From Halovenus carboxidivorans (GTDB lineage: Archaea; Halobacteriota; Halobacteria; Halobacteriales; Haloarculaceae): 64,000 nucleotides of DNA. The stretch is taken from assembly GCF_009831575.1 (NCBI RefSeq), contig NZ_WUUT01000001.1:953345-1017344 (forward strand). Reading direction: 5' to 3'. How positions within the stretch are numbered: the stretch's first letter is position 1; each line of letters begins with the position of its first letter. This document shows positions 25,899 to 34,845 of this stretch, piece after piece. The position numbers and the translations under genes were made by a program. Below the pieces are notes generated by a model that made no database searches, was not told where the DNA came from, and saw nothing but the letters and a program-made list of their open reading frames with translations.

Positions 25899-26750
25899 AT
25901 GGAAGGGCAGGCAGCCGCGCCGGCCGCGGGAACGGTGCTGAACGCGCTCGCGACCGGGACCGGGTCGGCCTTCGCGATCGACGAGTACACGACCGCGACA
26001 GTCGAACTCACCGACGAGGACGATGTCACCGGTGAGATCGACGGTGCCGAGGACGCCGATACCCGACTGATCGAGCGCTGTGTCGAACTCGTCACCGACC
26101 GCTTCGGCAACGGGCAGGGCGGCCACGTCGAGACCGAGAGCGAGGTGCCGATGGCCTCGGGGTTGAAGTCCTCGAGCGCCGCGGCGAACGCGACCGTGAT
26201 GGCGACCCTCGACGCTCTCGGCGCGACGGACCGGATCGACAGGGAGGACGCCGCGCGGATCGGCGTCAGCGCGGCCCGTGATGTCGGCGTGACTGTCACG
26301 GGTGCGTTCGACGATGCAAGTGCGAGCATGCTCGGCGGCCTGACCGTCACGAACAACGACGAGGACGAACTGCTCGCGCGGGACACCCCCGACTGGGACG
26401 TGCTCGTCTGGACGCCGCCGGAACGGGCGTTCAGCGCCGACGCGGACGTCGAGCGCTGCCGACAGATCGCTCCGATCGCGGAGGTTGTCGCCGGTCTCGC
26501 CTTAGACGAGCGGTACGGGCAGGCGATGACGATCAACGGCCTGGCTTTCTGTGCGGCGCTTGGCTTCCCCACCGATCCGATGATGGAAGCGATGAGGACG
26601 GAGGGGGTCTCGCTGTCCGGAACTGGTCCGAGTTTCGTCGCCGTCGGCACCACCGACCAGCTCGAACCCGTCCGCGAGCGCTGGAACGACCGCGAGGGAA
26701 CAGTCTGGCTGACACACACGCAAACCGAGGGGACACTGACAGATGTCTGA
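25899..26750 (+). CDS. aroK: Shikimate kinase, archaeal GHMP type
   Basis: 283 aa. The GHMP kinase ATP loop is EVPMASGLKSSSAAANAT near 83-100. The N-terminal AAPAAGTVLNALATGTGSAF and the C-terminal SLSGTGPSFVAVG are family signatures. It phosphorylates shikimate in aromatic amino-acid synthesis and is unrelated to bacterial AroK. It overlaps the chorismate mutase gene by 8 bp, forming a two-gene aromatic operon. Confidence 0.95.
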   Translation: MEGQAAAPAAGTVLNALATGTGSAFAIDEYTTATVELTDEDDVTGEIDGAEDADTRLIERCVELVTDRFGNGQGGHVETESEVPMASGLKSSSAAANATVMATLDALGATDRIDREDAARIGVSAARDVGVTVTGAFDDASASMLGGLTVTNNDEDELLARDTPDWDVLVWTPPERAFSADADVERCRQIAPIAEVVAGLALDERYGQAMTINGLAFCAALGFPTDPMMEAMRTEGVSLSGTGPSFVAVGTTDQLEPVRERWNDREGTVWLTHTQTEGTLTDV

Positions 26751-27057
26751 ACACGACGACGACCGCGACCGAGGAATCGACCCGCAAACGATGTCACTCG
26801 ACGAACTCCGCACGGAGATCCGCGGGATCGACCGCGAAATCGTCGAGTTGATCGCCCGCCGAACGTACGTCGCCGACACCATCGCCCAGGTCAAAGACGA
26901 ACGGGGGCTCCCGACGACCGACGAGGAACAGGAACAGCGCGTGATGGACCGGGCGGGCGAGAACGCCGAGCAGTTCGACGTCGACGCGAACCTCGTCAAG
27001 GCCATCTTCCGACTGCTGATCGAACTGAACAAGGTCGAGCAACGAGAGAACAGATAA
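26743..27057 (+). CDS. aroQ: Chorismate mutase, AroQ type
   Basis: 104 aa all-helical AroQ: LDELRTEIRGIDREIVELIA (active-site Arg near the N-terminal helix), RRTYVADTIAQVKDERGLPT and a C-terminal VKAIFRLLIELNKVEQ. It converts chorismate to prephenate and is translationally coupled to aroK. Confidence 0.94.
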   Translation: MSEHDDDRDRGIDPQTMSLDELRTEIRGIDREIVELIARRTYVADTIAQVKDERGLPTTDEEQEQRVMDRAGENAEQFDVDANLVKAIFRLLIELNKVEQRENR

Positions 27058-27163
27058 CGGCCGGACGAATCAAACGTTCGTCCACCGAGTCGCGGAAAAG
27101 TGTTTATTTTCTACTAGGAATATTAGGAGTAGGGCAATCAGTGTCCGGCTCTAACAGTGACAT

Positions 27164-27304
27164 ATGAGACCAGCAGACACGGCACCGGAGGGAGAACTGT
27201 ACGAATGTTTCGACTGTGGGCGTCGCGTCGAAGACCCGGAGACGGCCCGATGCGAGGGCTGCGGTGGACGGCTCAGAAACCTCGGCAAGCCGCGGGATCT
27301 GTAG
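27164..27304 (+). CDS. Rubrerythrin-like zinc-ribbon microprotein
   Basis: 46 aa. ELYECFDCGRRVE and ARCEGCGGRLRNL give two Cys-x2-Cys pairs (residues 15/18 and 30/33) forming a rubredoxin-like zinc ribbon, followed by GKPRDL. Many haloarchaea carry copies of this short family (DUF7129-like, from memory). The upstream AGTGTTTATTTTC (~27098-27110) may be the promoter; the stretch between it and the ATG contains an interrupted palindrome CTACT...AGTAG. Nothing is seen in the 130 bp after its stop. Confidence 0.75.
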   Translation: MRPADTAPEGELYECFDCGRRVEDPETARCEGCGGRLRNLGKPRDL

Positions 27305-27435
27305 CCCCCACGGCGTGATCCTCACGGCGGGGTTCGATCCCGGCGGCGAGAACTGGTCGTGACAACCTCCGTCGACGGCCAGGAACGAGTCGTCTACCGC
27401 GACCAGTATCGCCCAGAAAACTGCCCGTCGGCCCG

Positions 27436-29475
27436 TCACTCCTCGCGGTCGCGTTTCTCCATCCGCGCGACCAGATCGTAGGGACTCTCGCCGTGCCGGA
27501 TGCCGTCGAGGAGCGCGAACGCGTCTCCCGGCGAGAGGAAGTGACTCGTCACCGCTCGGCCGAGCGGCGTCGGTTCGAGGCCATCGATGAAGTCGTATTC
27601 GAGCAGTTTCCCGAGCGCGTGTTTCGTCGGCACGTCACCGACCATCATCTCGTTGAGCCGTTTGGCCTGGTTGCCACCGACCGTGACGTTCGCGAGCGTC
27701 TCCTCGACGGCCGCCGCCTCGTCGTAGCGGGTCTGTACGGGCTCCATCTCCCCTTTGAGCAGTTTGAACGCTACTTCGTCTTCGGTCATCTCCTGGCTGC
27801 CGTGGTAGCTGCCGTCCGGTTCGACGAGGAGGTAGACGGTCCCCTTGTCGTGGTAGTCCGGTCGCCCGGCCCGGCCGAGCATCTGGTGGAACTCCTGGAC
27901 CGAGAGCCACTCGATTCCCATCGCCAGCGAATCGAAGATGACCTGCGACGCCGGGAAATCCACCCCGGCGGCCAGCGCGGCGGTCGTCACGACCGCCGAC
28001 AGTTCCTGGTCTGCGAACTGCTCCTCGACGCGGGTTCGGCGTCGGTTGTCCAGTCCCGCGTGGTAGGGTGCAGAGGAGTAGGTCAACTTCCGGGAAATCT
28101 CGTGACAGCGCCGCCGGGAGTTGGTGAAGATGATCGTCTGGCCGCGATACCCTTTACTGGATTTCTGGTCGAACGCCCGCTGTGTGAGTTTGTCCTCTAC
28201 GTCGATCTTCTCGCGGCCGTCGAGGAAGGTCACGTGACGCTCGATGGGGACGGGCCGTTCCTCGAACTCGATCAGCGTGGCTTCGAGCGCCTCGGCGAGC
28301 GTGCCGGGGTTGCCGACGGTCGCGGAGAGGTAGATCCACTGGGTATCGCCGCTGCTCTTTTCCCGGCAGTAGTACTTCAGCCGGGAGATCAGCCCGTCGA
28401 GACGGTGGCCACGCTCGCCCTCGCCGAGGGTGTGTACCTCGTCGATGACGACCGTCCCGATGTCACCGAGTTGCTTGTTGGTCCGCAGCGCGTGATCGAC
28501 TCCCTCGTAGGTACCGACGATGATGTCGGCGCTCGGATCGAACTGCTCGCCGTCGTCGTTGATCCGGCTCGCACCGACGCGCAACGTCACGTCCGCAATA
28601 TCGCCGTAGCGGTCCTGGAACTCGCCGTACTTCTGGTTGGCGAGCGCGACCAGCGGCACCAGAAAGAGCATCTTGCCCTCGCCGTTGAGCACGCGGTCCA
28701 GCCCGGCCATCTCCCCGACCAGCGTCTTCCCCGTCGCCGTCGCGCTGACGACCAACTGATCTTCGCCCTCTGTCGCGCCGTTCTCGACGGCGAGGCTCTG
28801 GACGGGCAACAGCGTGTCGAAGCGGTCTTCGAGTTTCTGCTGGATACCCGGATGCAGCGACAGCGAATCGACGGGCACGGGATCGACGTCCTCGACCGTC
28901 GGGCTGATCTCGTCGAACTTCGTCAGCTCCGGGTCGAGGTCGCCCTTGAGGAGGTTGACGATCCGTTCGAGATCCTGCACCTCGAACAGAAGCGACTCCA
29001 GGCGCTCCTGTGCGGTTCCGGTGATGTCGCCGTGGTAGGCGAGCTGTCGGTCCAACTGCTCGCGGGCGCAGTCCGGACAGACCGTCTCGTTTTCGGTCTC
29101 GATGGCCGTCTCCGAGGTGATCGGCGAGTAGGTGCCGCTCTGGGCACAGAGCCGACAGGTTCGGACGACCTTCGCGTCAAGTTGGTAGCCGTCGAGCAGT
29201 TCCCGAAGCTCCTCGCGCCCCCGCGAAGAGGTCTGCTGTGAGACGCGGATGCGGTCGGCGCGGCGGGCGAGTTCGACGAACTCGTCGGGACTGCGAAGCT
29301 CCTCGTTCGAGCCGTCGACGACCCTGAGCCGGGCGGGTCGTGGCCCGGCGCTCGTCTCTTTCACTTCCAGGAAGCCGGTGAAGACGCGACTCCCTTCTCG
29401 CTGGACGACCACCCGATACTGGTCGTCGTCTTCGTGGAGGAACAACGTATCGACCCGCGCGACCTGCTGTGACAC
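27436..29475 (-). CDS. DEAD/DEAH helicase with N-terminal zinc finger
   Basis: 679 aa from GTG at 29475; earlier in-frame codons lie inside the cupin gene. The N-terminal ~240 residues include a four-Cys zinc site (107, 110, 133, 136). The SF2 motifs follow: Walker A ATATGKT at 245-251, VPLVALANQKY (Ia), DEVH at 345-348, SATVGNP (III), IIFTNSRRRC (IV), TTAALAAGVDFP (V) and QMLGRAGRPDYHD (VI). The core resembles Ski2/Hel308 helicases. Haloarchaeal proteins of this layout carry the DUF5814 label as far as I recall. Probable role in DNA repair or RNA turnover. Confidence 0.9.
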   Translation of the reverse strand: MSQQVARVDTLFLHEDDDQYRVVVQREGSRVFTGFLEVKETSAGPRPARLRVVDGSNEELRSPDEFVELARRADRIRVSQQTSSRGREELRELLDGYQLDAKVVRTCRLCAQSGTYSPITSETAIETENETVCPDCAREQLDRQLAYHGDITGTAQERLESLLFEVQDLERIVNLLKGDLDPELTKFDEISPTVEDVDPVPVDSLSLHPGIQQKLEDRFDTLLPVQSLAVENGATEGEDQLVVSATATGKTLVGEMAGLDRVLNGEGKMLFLVPLVALANQKYGEFQDRYGDIADVTLRVGASRINDDGEQFDPSADIIVGTYEGVDHALRTNKQLGDIGTVVIDEVHTLGEGERGHRLDGLISRLKYYCREKSSGDTQWIYLSATVGNPGTLAEALEATLIEFEERPVPIERHVTFLDGREKIDVEDKLTQRAFDQKSSKGYRGQTIIFTNSRRRCHEISRKLTYSSAPYHAGLDNRRRTRVEEQFADQELSAVVTTAALAAGVDFPASQVIFDSLAMGIEWLSVQEFHQMLGRAGRPDYHDKGTVYLLVEPDGSYHGSQEMTEDEVAFKLLKGEMEPVQTRYDEAAAVEETLANVTVGGNQAKRLNEMMVGDVPTKHALGKLLEYDFIDGLEPTPLGRAVTSHFLSPGDAFALLDGIRHGESPYDLVARMEKRDREE

Positions 29476-29533
29476 GACGCCTAGTACGGGCAGGGAGTAT
29501 TTGAGTGGTACGAACTGCTCCGCGCTGGCCCGC

Positions 29534-29911
29534 TCACTCCACCAACTGAATCTCGTCGTCGCCGGTCGGCACCGCACACAGGAACACGCCCGGTTGCTCG
29601 CCCTCGTTGCGATACCAGTGGACCGCGCCGGCGGGGATGTGGACCGTATCTCCGGCGGTAACGGTGTACTCCTCGTCTTCGATGCCGACGACGTACTGCC
29701 CCGAGAGGACGTGCTGTTCGTGTTCGACCTCGTTCGTGTGTTCCGGCACCGTCGCGTCCGGATCGAGAACGAACCGTCGCAGTGCAACGTTCGGTGCACC
29801 GTGGTCTTCGTTGACCAGCACGCCTTTAGACATCCCCTCGGCGGCGTCGACGGACTCGTATTCGATCTCTCGTGCCCGACGGACCAGCGGTGTGGATGCT
29901 GACTCAGCCAT
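29534..29911 (-). CDS. Cupin-domain protein
   Basis: 125 aa from ATG at 29911 (MAESASTPLV). Cupin motif 1 (PEHTNEVEHEQHVLSGQY, ligands His, Glu, His) and motif 2 (HIPAGAVHWYRNEG) are complete, so it can bind a metal. An upstream ATG at 29938 would add nine residues. Substrate unknown; similar proteins are often sugar- or quercetinase-like. Confidence 0.87.
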   Translation of the reverse strand: MAESASTPLVRRAREIEYESVDAAEGMSKGVLVNEDHGAPNVALRRFVLDPDATVPEHTNEVEHEQHVLSGQYVVGIEDEEYTVTAGDTVHIPAGAVHWYRNEGEQPGVFLCAVPTGDDEIQLVE

Positions 29912-29992
29912 ACCCGACGCTACGGCGGCGGTCTGCATATGCGTTCGGCCGGTTGCGGAGTCGGGGTCGCGCCGACGATTCCCTCGCGGTGC

Positions 29993-31261
29993 TCAGTCAG
30001 CGGGTTCGGTCTCGTACCGCTGGATGAAGTCGATCCGCCCCTCACCGACGAGCAGGACGACGGCCAGCCCGGAGCCGACCAGCGCGAAACTCGCGAGCAC
30101 GGCGAAGAAGGCCCCCAGTACGAACTGATCGAGGACGAACCCGCCGACGGCGATGCTCGCCGCCCCGAACCCGAACTCCGCGAGGTAGGTGTAGCCGTAG
30201 GAGAGACCGCGGCTGTCCGGCGGCGTGTACTGTGCGACCGCGACCTGATAGAACGGCTGGATGACGAAGAGGAAAAATCCGAGCACCCCACAGAGCACGA
30301 CCACCGCCGCGATGCCGAGATTGGAGACGGGCACGAACGCGAGCGCCAGCACGGCGAGGACCACGAAGATGCCCGCGAGCCCTCGTTCGACCGGCAGTCG
30401 GTCGGTCAGTTTTCCGCCGGCGTACTGGCCGGCGATGCCGACGACGAGCAGTCCCACGTAGATGTAGTCACCTGGTTCGATTCCGGTCAACCCCGCCGTG
30501 AGTTCGATGCCCTCCATCGCGGGCAGGCCCTGCAGAATCTCCGGGAGGAACGTGAGCACGCCGCGGTAGAACAGCCCCTCGAAGGCGACGAGGACGAACA
30601 CGACCAGAAACGCGCTGGCAAGCAGGCGGCGACTGTTCGAGAGGAACCCGGACAGCGTCAACGCCTCCTCGTCCTCGGTATCGACGTCGGAGTCGACGGC
30701 CGCGGTGGTGTCGAACTCCGCGCGGAGGCCGTACAGGAAGCCGACGACGGCCGGCAGGGCGAGCAACGCGGCGACCAGCGGCCAGTCCAGAAAGTACAGA
30801 AGCGTCGCGGCGGCGAAGGGGCCGAGCGCGATCCCGGCGTTGCCGGCCATGCCGTGGTACGCGAACACCGTTCCCTGCTGGCTGGCCCCCGTACTAATCA
30901 GTGCCATCCCTGCCGGGTGGTAGACGCTCGCTGCGATCCCCCACCCGATCAGCGCCGCGCCGACCAGATAGACGGAGTTCGCAACCGCGAGGGCCATAAA
31001 CGACAGCGACATGCCAGCGAGGCAGGCGAGGACGAGCCGCTTCGGGCCGAATCGGTCGGCTAACACGCCCGCCGGGAGCGCACCGATTCCGAACGGTGCG
31101 TAGCCCAACGATATAATGAAGCCCAGTGTCGCAAGACTGACATCGAACGAACTGTGCCACGTGACGAGAAAGATCGGAATCGACAGCTCGAACCAGTGGA
31201 CGAGGCCGTGGCCGAGCATGGTGAACCGCGCAATCGCCCGGTCGTTAGGGTTCAGTGCCAT
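29993..31261 (-). CDS. MFS transporter
   Basis: 422 aa with about 12 transmembrane segments. The MFS loop 2-3 signature is present (GVLADRFGPKRLVLAC, resembling G.LADR.G.KR). A charged cytoplasmic loop lies between helices 6 and 7 (TAAVDSDVDTEDEEA). The start at 31261 (MALNPNDRAIARFTMLGHGL) is preferred to the upstream in-frame ATG at 31384. Substrate unknown; the fosmidomycin-resistance-like subfamily of drug/sugar exporters is possible. It is divergent from the PQQ-repeat gene. Confidence 0.9.
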   Translation of the reverse strand: MALNPNDRAIARFTMLGHGLVHWFELSIPIFLVTWHSSFDVSLATLGFIISLGYAPFGIGALPAGVLADRFGPKRLVLACLAGMSLSFMALAVANSVYLVGAALIGWGIAASVYHPAGMALISTGASQQGTVFAYHGMAGNAGIALGPFAAATLLYFLDWPLVAALLALPAVVGFLYGLRAEFDTTAAVDSDVDTEDEEALTLSGFLSNSRRLLASAFLVVFVLVAFEGLFYRGVLTFLPEILQGLPAMEGIELTAGLTGIEPGDYIYVGLLVVGIAGQYAGGKLTDRLPVERGLAGIFVVLAVLALAFVPVSNLGIAAVVVLCGVLGFFLFVIQPFYQVAVAQYTPPDSRGLSYGYTYLAEFGFGAASIAVGGFVLDQFVLGAFFAVLASFALVGSGLAVVLLVGEGRIDFIQRYETEPAD

Positions 31262-31412
31262 CGGAGTTGACTGAGTAAACACGGTGGAGTCACTTAGCCA
31301 CACTGACTCGGGTCCGCCGTAGGCGGTACGTACCCCGACGTAGGTTCCTGATGTGGCCGTCGTAATCCATACCAAAATATACATTACGACCAGTGATAAT
31401 CATTTATGCAAC

Positions 31413-32747
31413 ATGTCGCCGCGGAACTCGCGCCCCCGGACCCGCCGGCAGTTCCTTCGGCTAGCCGGCTGTGCAGTCGGTTCCGGGGCGGTTCTGCGGG
31501 CGTCCGACGGGGCCCGCGCCGCCGCGACGGCGGACTGGCGGTTCGACACCGGCGGCCCCGTGTTTTCCTCTCCGACCGTCGTCGACGGGACGGTGTATAT
31601 CGGCTCGCAGGCCGGCGGCGTCTACGCCCTCGACGCCGAGACGGGCGTGCGGATCTGGGAGTTCGAGACCAGCGAACCGGTCGATAGCTCACCGTTCGTC
31701 GTCGACCGGGGCAACGAGACGGAGCGTCTCGTCCTCGTCGGCTGTGAGGATACGAACCTCTACGCGCTCGATGCCATCTCCGGGGAGGAGCGGTGGCGCG
31801 TCGAGACCGAGGGCCGAGTGCAGGCCTCGCCGGTCGTCGGCGCCGAAACGCTGTTTTTCACGAGCGACAGCGACGGCCTCTACGCGGTCGACACCGCGGA
31901 CGGCCAGCAGCGCTGGTTCTCGGAGTACCAGATGATGAGCGGCGCCTCGCCAACAGTCGTCGAAGACGCCGTCTTCGTCCGCGGGCAGTCTCTCCGCGCG
32001 CTCGATCCGAAATCCGGCTGGCAGCGCTGGCGCTTCGACCTCGGCAGCGGCACCTACTCCTCGCCGACCGTTGCCGACGGGTCGGTGTACGTCGGTGACC
32101 GCGAGCGCACCGGCGGCCCGAACTCGGCCGGTAACGTCTACGCGTTCGATGCGGAGACCGGCGACCGGGAGTGGGTCTTCGACACCGACGAGTTCGTCGA
32201 CTCCTCACCGACGGTCCACGGCGACACGGTCTACGTGGGCGGGTGGAAGACCCGGCTCAGGTCCGACGACGGCGGCAGTGCGACGGGGTCGGTCTTCGCG
32301 CTCGATACCGACGACGGCAGCAAACGCTGGCAGTTCGAGACCGGCGGCCGGGTCCTCTCCTCACCGACGGTCGCCGGGGGCGTCGTCTTCGTCGGTAGCT
32401 GGGACGGGACGGTCTACGGGCTGGACGAGTCGACCGGCGAGCAACTGCTCGCGCTCGACACCGGGGGCAAGGTCAGTTCGTCACCGACGGTGGCCGACGG
32501 ACGCCTCTACGTCGGCAGTAACGACGGATACGTCTACGCCCTGTCGGCGGGTGTCAGCGGGACGAGTTCCGACTCCCGGGTCCAACTCGGGACCCTCGGC
32601 CACACCGGGAGCAAGCGTCTGCCCAACAGTTTCAAACCGAGCAGCCGCCTGGACGGTTTCACCGCACGGGCGCTCGGGGCCGGGGGGGCGCTCGGGTTTC
32701 TCGCGGGGAGCGGTCTCCTCTACTGGGGGGAGGACCGCCTCGATTAG
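31413..32747 (+). CDS. PQQ-repeat beta-propeller protein, Tat-exported
   Basis: 444 aa from ATG at 31413. The Tat signal is RTRRQFLRLAG with Ala-rich cleavage region. About eight PQQ/BamB-like blades follow, each with SSPTV..G.VYVG and YALDA.TG...W (for example VDGTVYIGSQAGGVYALDAE). A C-terminal hydrophobic segment (LGAGGALGFLAGSGLLYW) likely re-anchors it in the membrane. An extracellular scaffold or quinoprotein-like propeller; enzymatic activity cannot be inferred. The last 4 bp overlap the convergent peptidase gene. Confidence 0.9.
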   Translation: MSPRNSRPRTRRQFLRLAGCAVGSGAVLRASDGARAAATADWRFDTGGPVFSSPTVVDGTVYIGSQAGGVYALDAETGVRIWEFETSEPVDSSPFVVDRGNETERLVLVGCEDTNLYALDAISGEERWRVETEGRVQASPVVGAETLFFTSDSDGLYAVDTADGQQRWFSEYQMMSGASPTVVEDAVFVRGQSLRALDPKSGWQRWRFDLGSGTYSSPTVADGSVYVGDRERTGGPNSAGNVYAFDAETGDREWVFDTDEFVDSSPTVHGDTVYVGGWKTRLRSDDGGSATGSVFALDTDDGSKRWQFETGGRVLSSPTVAGGVVFVGSWDGTVYGLDESTGEQLLALDTGGKVSSSPTVADGRLYVGSNDGYVYALSAGVSGTSSDSRVQLGTLGHTGSKRLPNSFKPSSRLDGFTARALGAGGALGFLAGSGLLYWGEDRLD

Positions 32748-34615
32748 ACGTGTTCGTCGAGGAAGTCGACGACTTCGGTGTACGCCTCGATCCGGTTGTC
32801 GAGCTTCGAGATGCCGTGGCCCTCGTCCTCGAAGATCAGTTTGCGGACCGGGACGCCCTGCTCGCGCGCTCGCTCGACGATCTGTTCTGCCTCTCCGACC
32901 GGCACTCGCGGGTCGTTCGCCCCGTGGAGTACGAACAGCGGCGCTTCGATGGCCTCGATGTTGTTCGTCGGGCTGATCGATTCGAGGAACTCGCGGTCGT
33001 CTTCGAGCGAGCCGTACTCGGCCTCTCGTAGCTCTCGCCGCCACGAGCCGGTGTTTTCGAGGAAGGTGACGAAGTTCGCGATGCCGACGACATCGACGCC
33101 CGCCGCCCACAGCTGTGGGTACTCCGTCAGCGCGGCGAGCACCATGAACCCGCCGTAGGAGCCGCCCTTCGCGACGACCCGGTCGGGGTCGACCGCGTCG
33201 GACTCTGCGAGCCACTCGACGCCGTATTTGATATCCGTGACCGAGTCCATCCGCTTTTCGACGTCGTCGAGGTGGGTGTACTCGCGACCGTAGCCAGAGG
33301 ACCCGCGGACGTTCGGCTCGAACAGCGCGTATCCCTCCGCGAGGAAGTACTGCCGCAGGCCGGAGAAGGAGGGCCGACGCTGGCTCTCGGGGCCGCCGTG
33401 GATATCGACGATTACCGGCGCACCGCCCTCGGGGACGGTGTCGGGCAGCGAGAAGAAGGCGGGAATCTCCCGCCCGTCGAAGCTCTCGTACCGGACGAGT
33501 TCCGGTTCGACGAACTGCTCGCTCGGGATTCCGGCCGTCGACGCCCGAGTCCAGCGTGTCGCCGCGCCGTCCGGATCGCCCGCGAGCGCGGCGTCGTCGT
33601 CGGCCACCTGCCGCAGCGCGGTCAGATCCACGACAGAGACGTTGGTGTTGTGTCGGCGGCCGGACGAGGACAGCGCGAACCGGTCGCCGTCGGGTCCGAA
33701 ACTGACGCCGCCGGCGACGTTCCCCGGGAGTTCCGGCATCGGCAACTCGCTGATTCCGTCCTCGGTCAACTCCCCGAGCGTGAGATCCGTGTAACCGTCG
33801 ACGTTGCGGGAGTAGACGACCGTTCCCGTCTCGTCGTCGACCGCCACGCCGTCGACGTTCCACTCGCCGCCGGACCGGAGTCGCTCGACCTCGCCGCTCT
33901 CGGGGTCCATCCGGGCGAGATACAGCGTCTCGGTCCCGTCGTCGGTGACGAGATACAGCCACTCGCCGTCCGGCCCCCACTGGACGCTCGAATAGCGGAT
34001 ATCGCCGTCGTGTGGGGTCAGGTGACGACGCTCGCCCGTCTCCAGATCCAGCACGTACACGTCCTGATCGAAGTTCGAGTAGGCCTCCCGGAGGAGCAGT
34101 GACTCGTCGCCGGGGTGCCAGCCGTTGACGCTCAGCCAGCCGTCGCCCTCGAAGACGAGTTCCGCCTCCTCGCCCACCGCGTCGCGGTCCTGGACGTAGA
34201 TGTCGAAGACGGACTCGTCGCGACGGTTCGAGGCGAAGGCGAACCGTTCGCCGTCGCTGCTCCAGCCGCCCCAGCGGTGTTTCGCCTCCGGCATCCCGGT
34301 CAGTTCGGTGATCGTTCCGTCCGCGTCGAGTCGGAACAACTGCATCCGCTCGTTGCCCCCGTCGTCCATCCCGAACACCATCTCGGGCCGTTCCGGGGCG
34401 TAGCTCACGAACGAGACGGGTTCGTCGTAGAACGTTCGCTGGACGGGCCAGGCACCCGGCTCGTCGAGTGTGTACACCTGCGCGACGCCGGTCGCGTCGA
34501 GCAGGAATGCGAGCCGACCGTCGGGACCGAGCGAGGCCCCGTACGCGGCGCGGACCGTCAGGTATCGTTCGAGATCGTAATCGCTCACGCCCGTGTCCAG
34601 TGGCGGCGCGCACAT
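32744..34615 (-). CDS. S9-family prolyl oligopeptidase/acylaminoacyl peptidase
   Basis: 623 aa from ATG at 34615. An N-terminal beta-propeller (~20-360) with WD/TolB-like blades (GGWSSDGERFAFASNRRDES) gates a C-terminal alpha/beta hydrolase. The catalytic triad is Ser486 in GGSYGGF, Asp568 in HGANDPRVP and His600 in EGHGI. The oxyanion region is DIHGGPESQRR. Cytoplasmic, as no signal peptide is visible. It cleaves short peptides after propeller access. Confidence 0.95.
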   Translation of the reverse strand: MCAPPLDTGVSDYDLERYLTVRAAYGASLGPDGRLAFLLDATGVAQVYTLDEPGAWPVQRTFYDEPVSFVSYAPERPEMVFGMDDGGNERMQLFRLDADGTITELTGMPEAKHRWGGWSSDGERFAFASNRRDESVFDIYVQDRDAVGEEAELVFEGDGWLSVNGWHPGDESLLLREAYSNFDQDVYVLDLETGERRHLTPHDGDIRYSSVQWGPDGEWLYLVTDDGTETLYLARMDPESGEVERLRSGGEWNVDGVAVDDETGTVVYSRNVDGYTDLTLGELTEDGISELPMPELPGNVAGGVSFGPDGDRFALSSSGRRHNTNVSVVDLTALRQVADDDAALAGDPDGAATRWTRASTAGIPSEQFVEPELVRYESFDGREIPAFFSLPDTVPEGGAPVIVDIHGGPESQRRPSFSGLRQYFLAEGYALFEPNVRGSSGYGREYTHLDDVEKRMDSVTDIKYGVEWLAESDAVDPDRVVAKGGSYGGFMVLAALTEYPQLWAAGVDVVGIANFVTFLENTGSWRRELREAEYGSLEDDREFLESISPTNNIEAIEAPLFVLHGANDPRVPVGEAEQIVERAREQGVPVRKLIFEDEGHGISKLDNRIEAYTEVVDFLDEHV

Positions 34616-34683
34616 AGCGTTTGCGTGCCGCCGGGGTGAGCACAACAGCTACGCTTATCAAAATCGCCACCGAAGGTGTAGAT

Positions 34684-34824
34684 ATGCCCGCGATCGACCT
34701 CGACGAAGACACGGTCGAACGGCTGGATAACCTCCGAATCGACGACGAGTCGTACGACGAGATCATCAACGAACTCATCAACATCTACGAGGCCGAGGAG
34801 CTGACGCTGTTCACCTCCGAGTGA
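34684..34824 (+). CDS. Small acidic ribbon-helix-helix-like protein
   Basis: 46 aa (MPAIDLDEDTVERLDNLRID...). A short beta segment followed by two helices resembles antitoxin-type RHH domains, and the frame ends EAEELTLFTSE. Homologous 45-50-residue proteins are common in haloarchaea (DUF7557-like, unverified). No toxin gene is adjacent, so a toxin-antitoxin role is not supported. Confidence 0.72.
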   Translation: MPAIDLDEDTVERLDNLRIDDESYDEIINELINIYEAEELTLFTSE

Positions 34825-34845
34825 GCGGTCGGCCCCGACAGCCGA

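Noticed and set aside
27493-29241. 582-codon plus-strand ORF opposite the DEAD/DEAH helicase
   Set aside because: Antisense shadow; all SF2 helicase motifs are on the minus strand.
34684-34824. Small RHH-like protein as the antitoxin of a toxin-antitoxin pair
   Set aside because: No toxin-like ORF lies on either side; neighbours are an S9 peptidase and ThiI.
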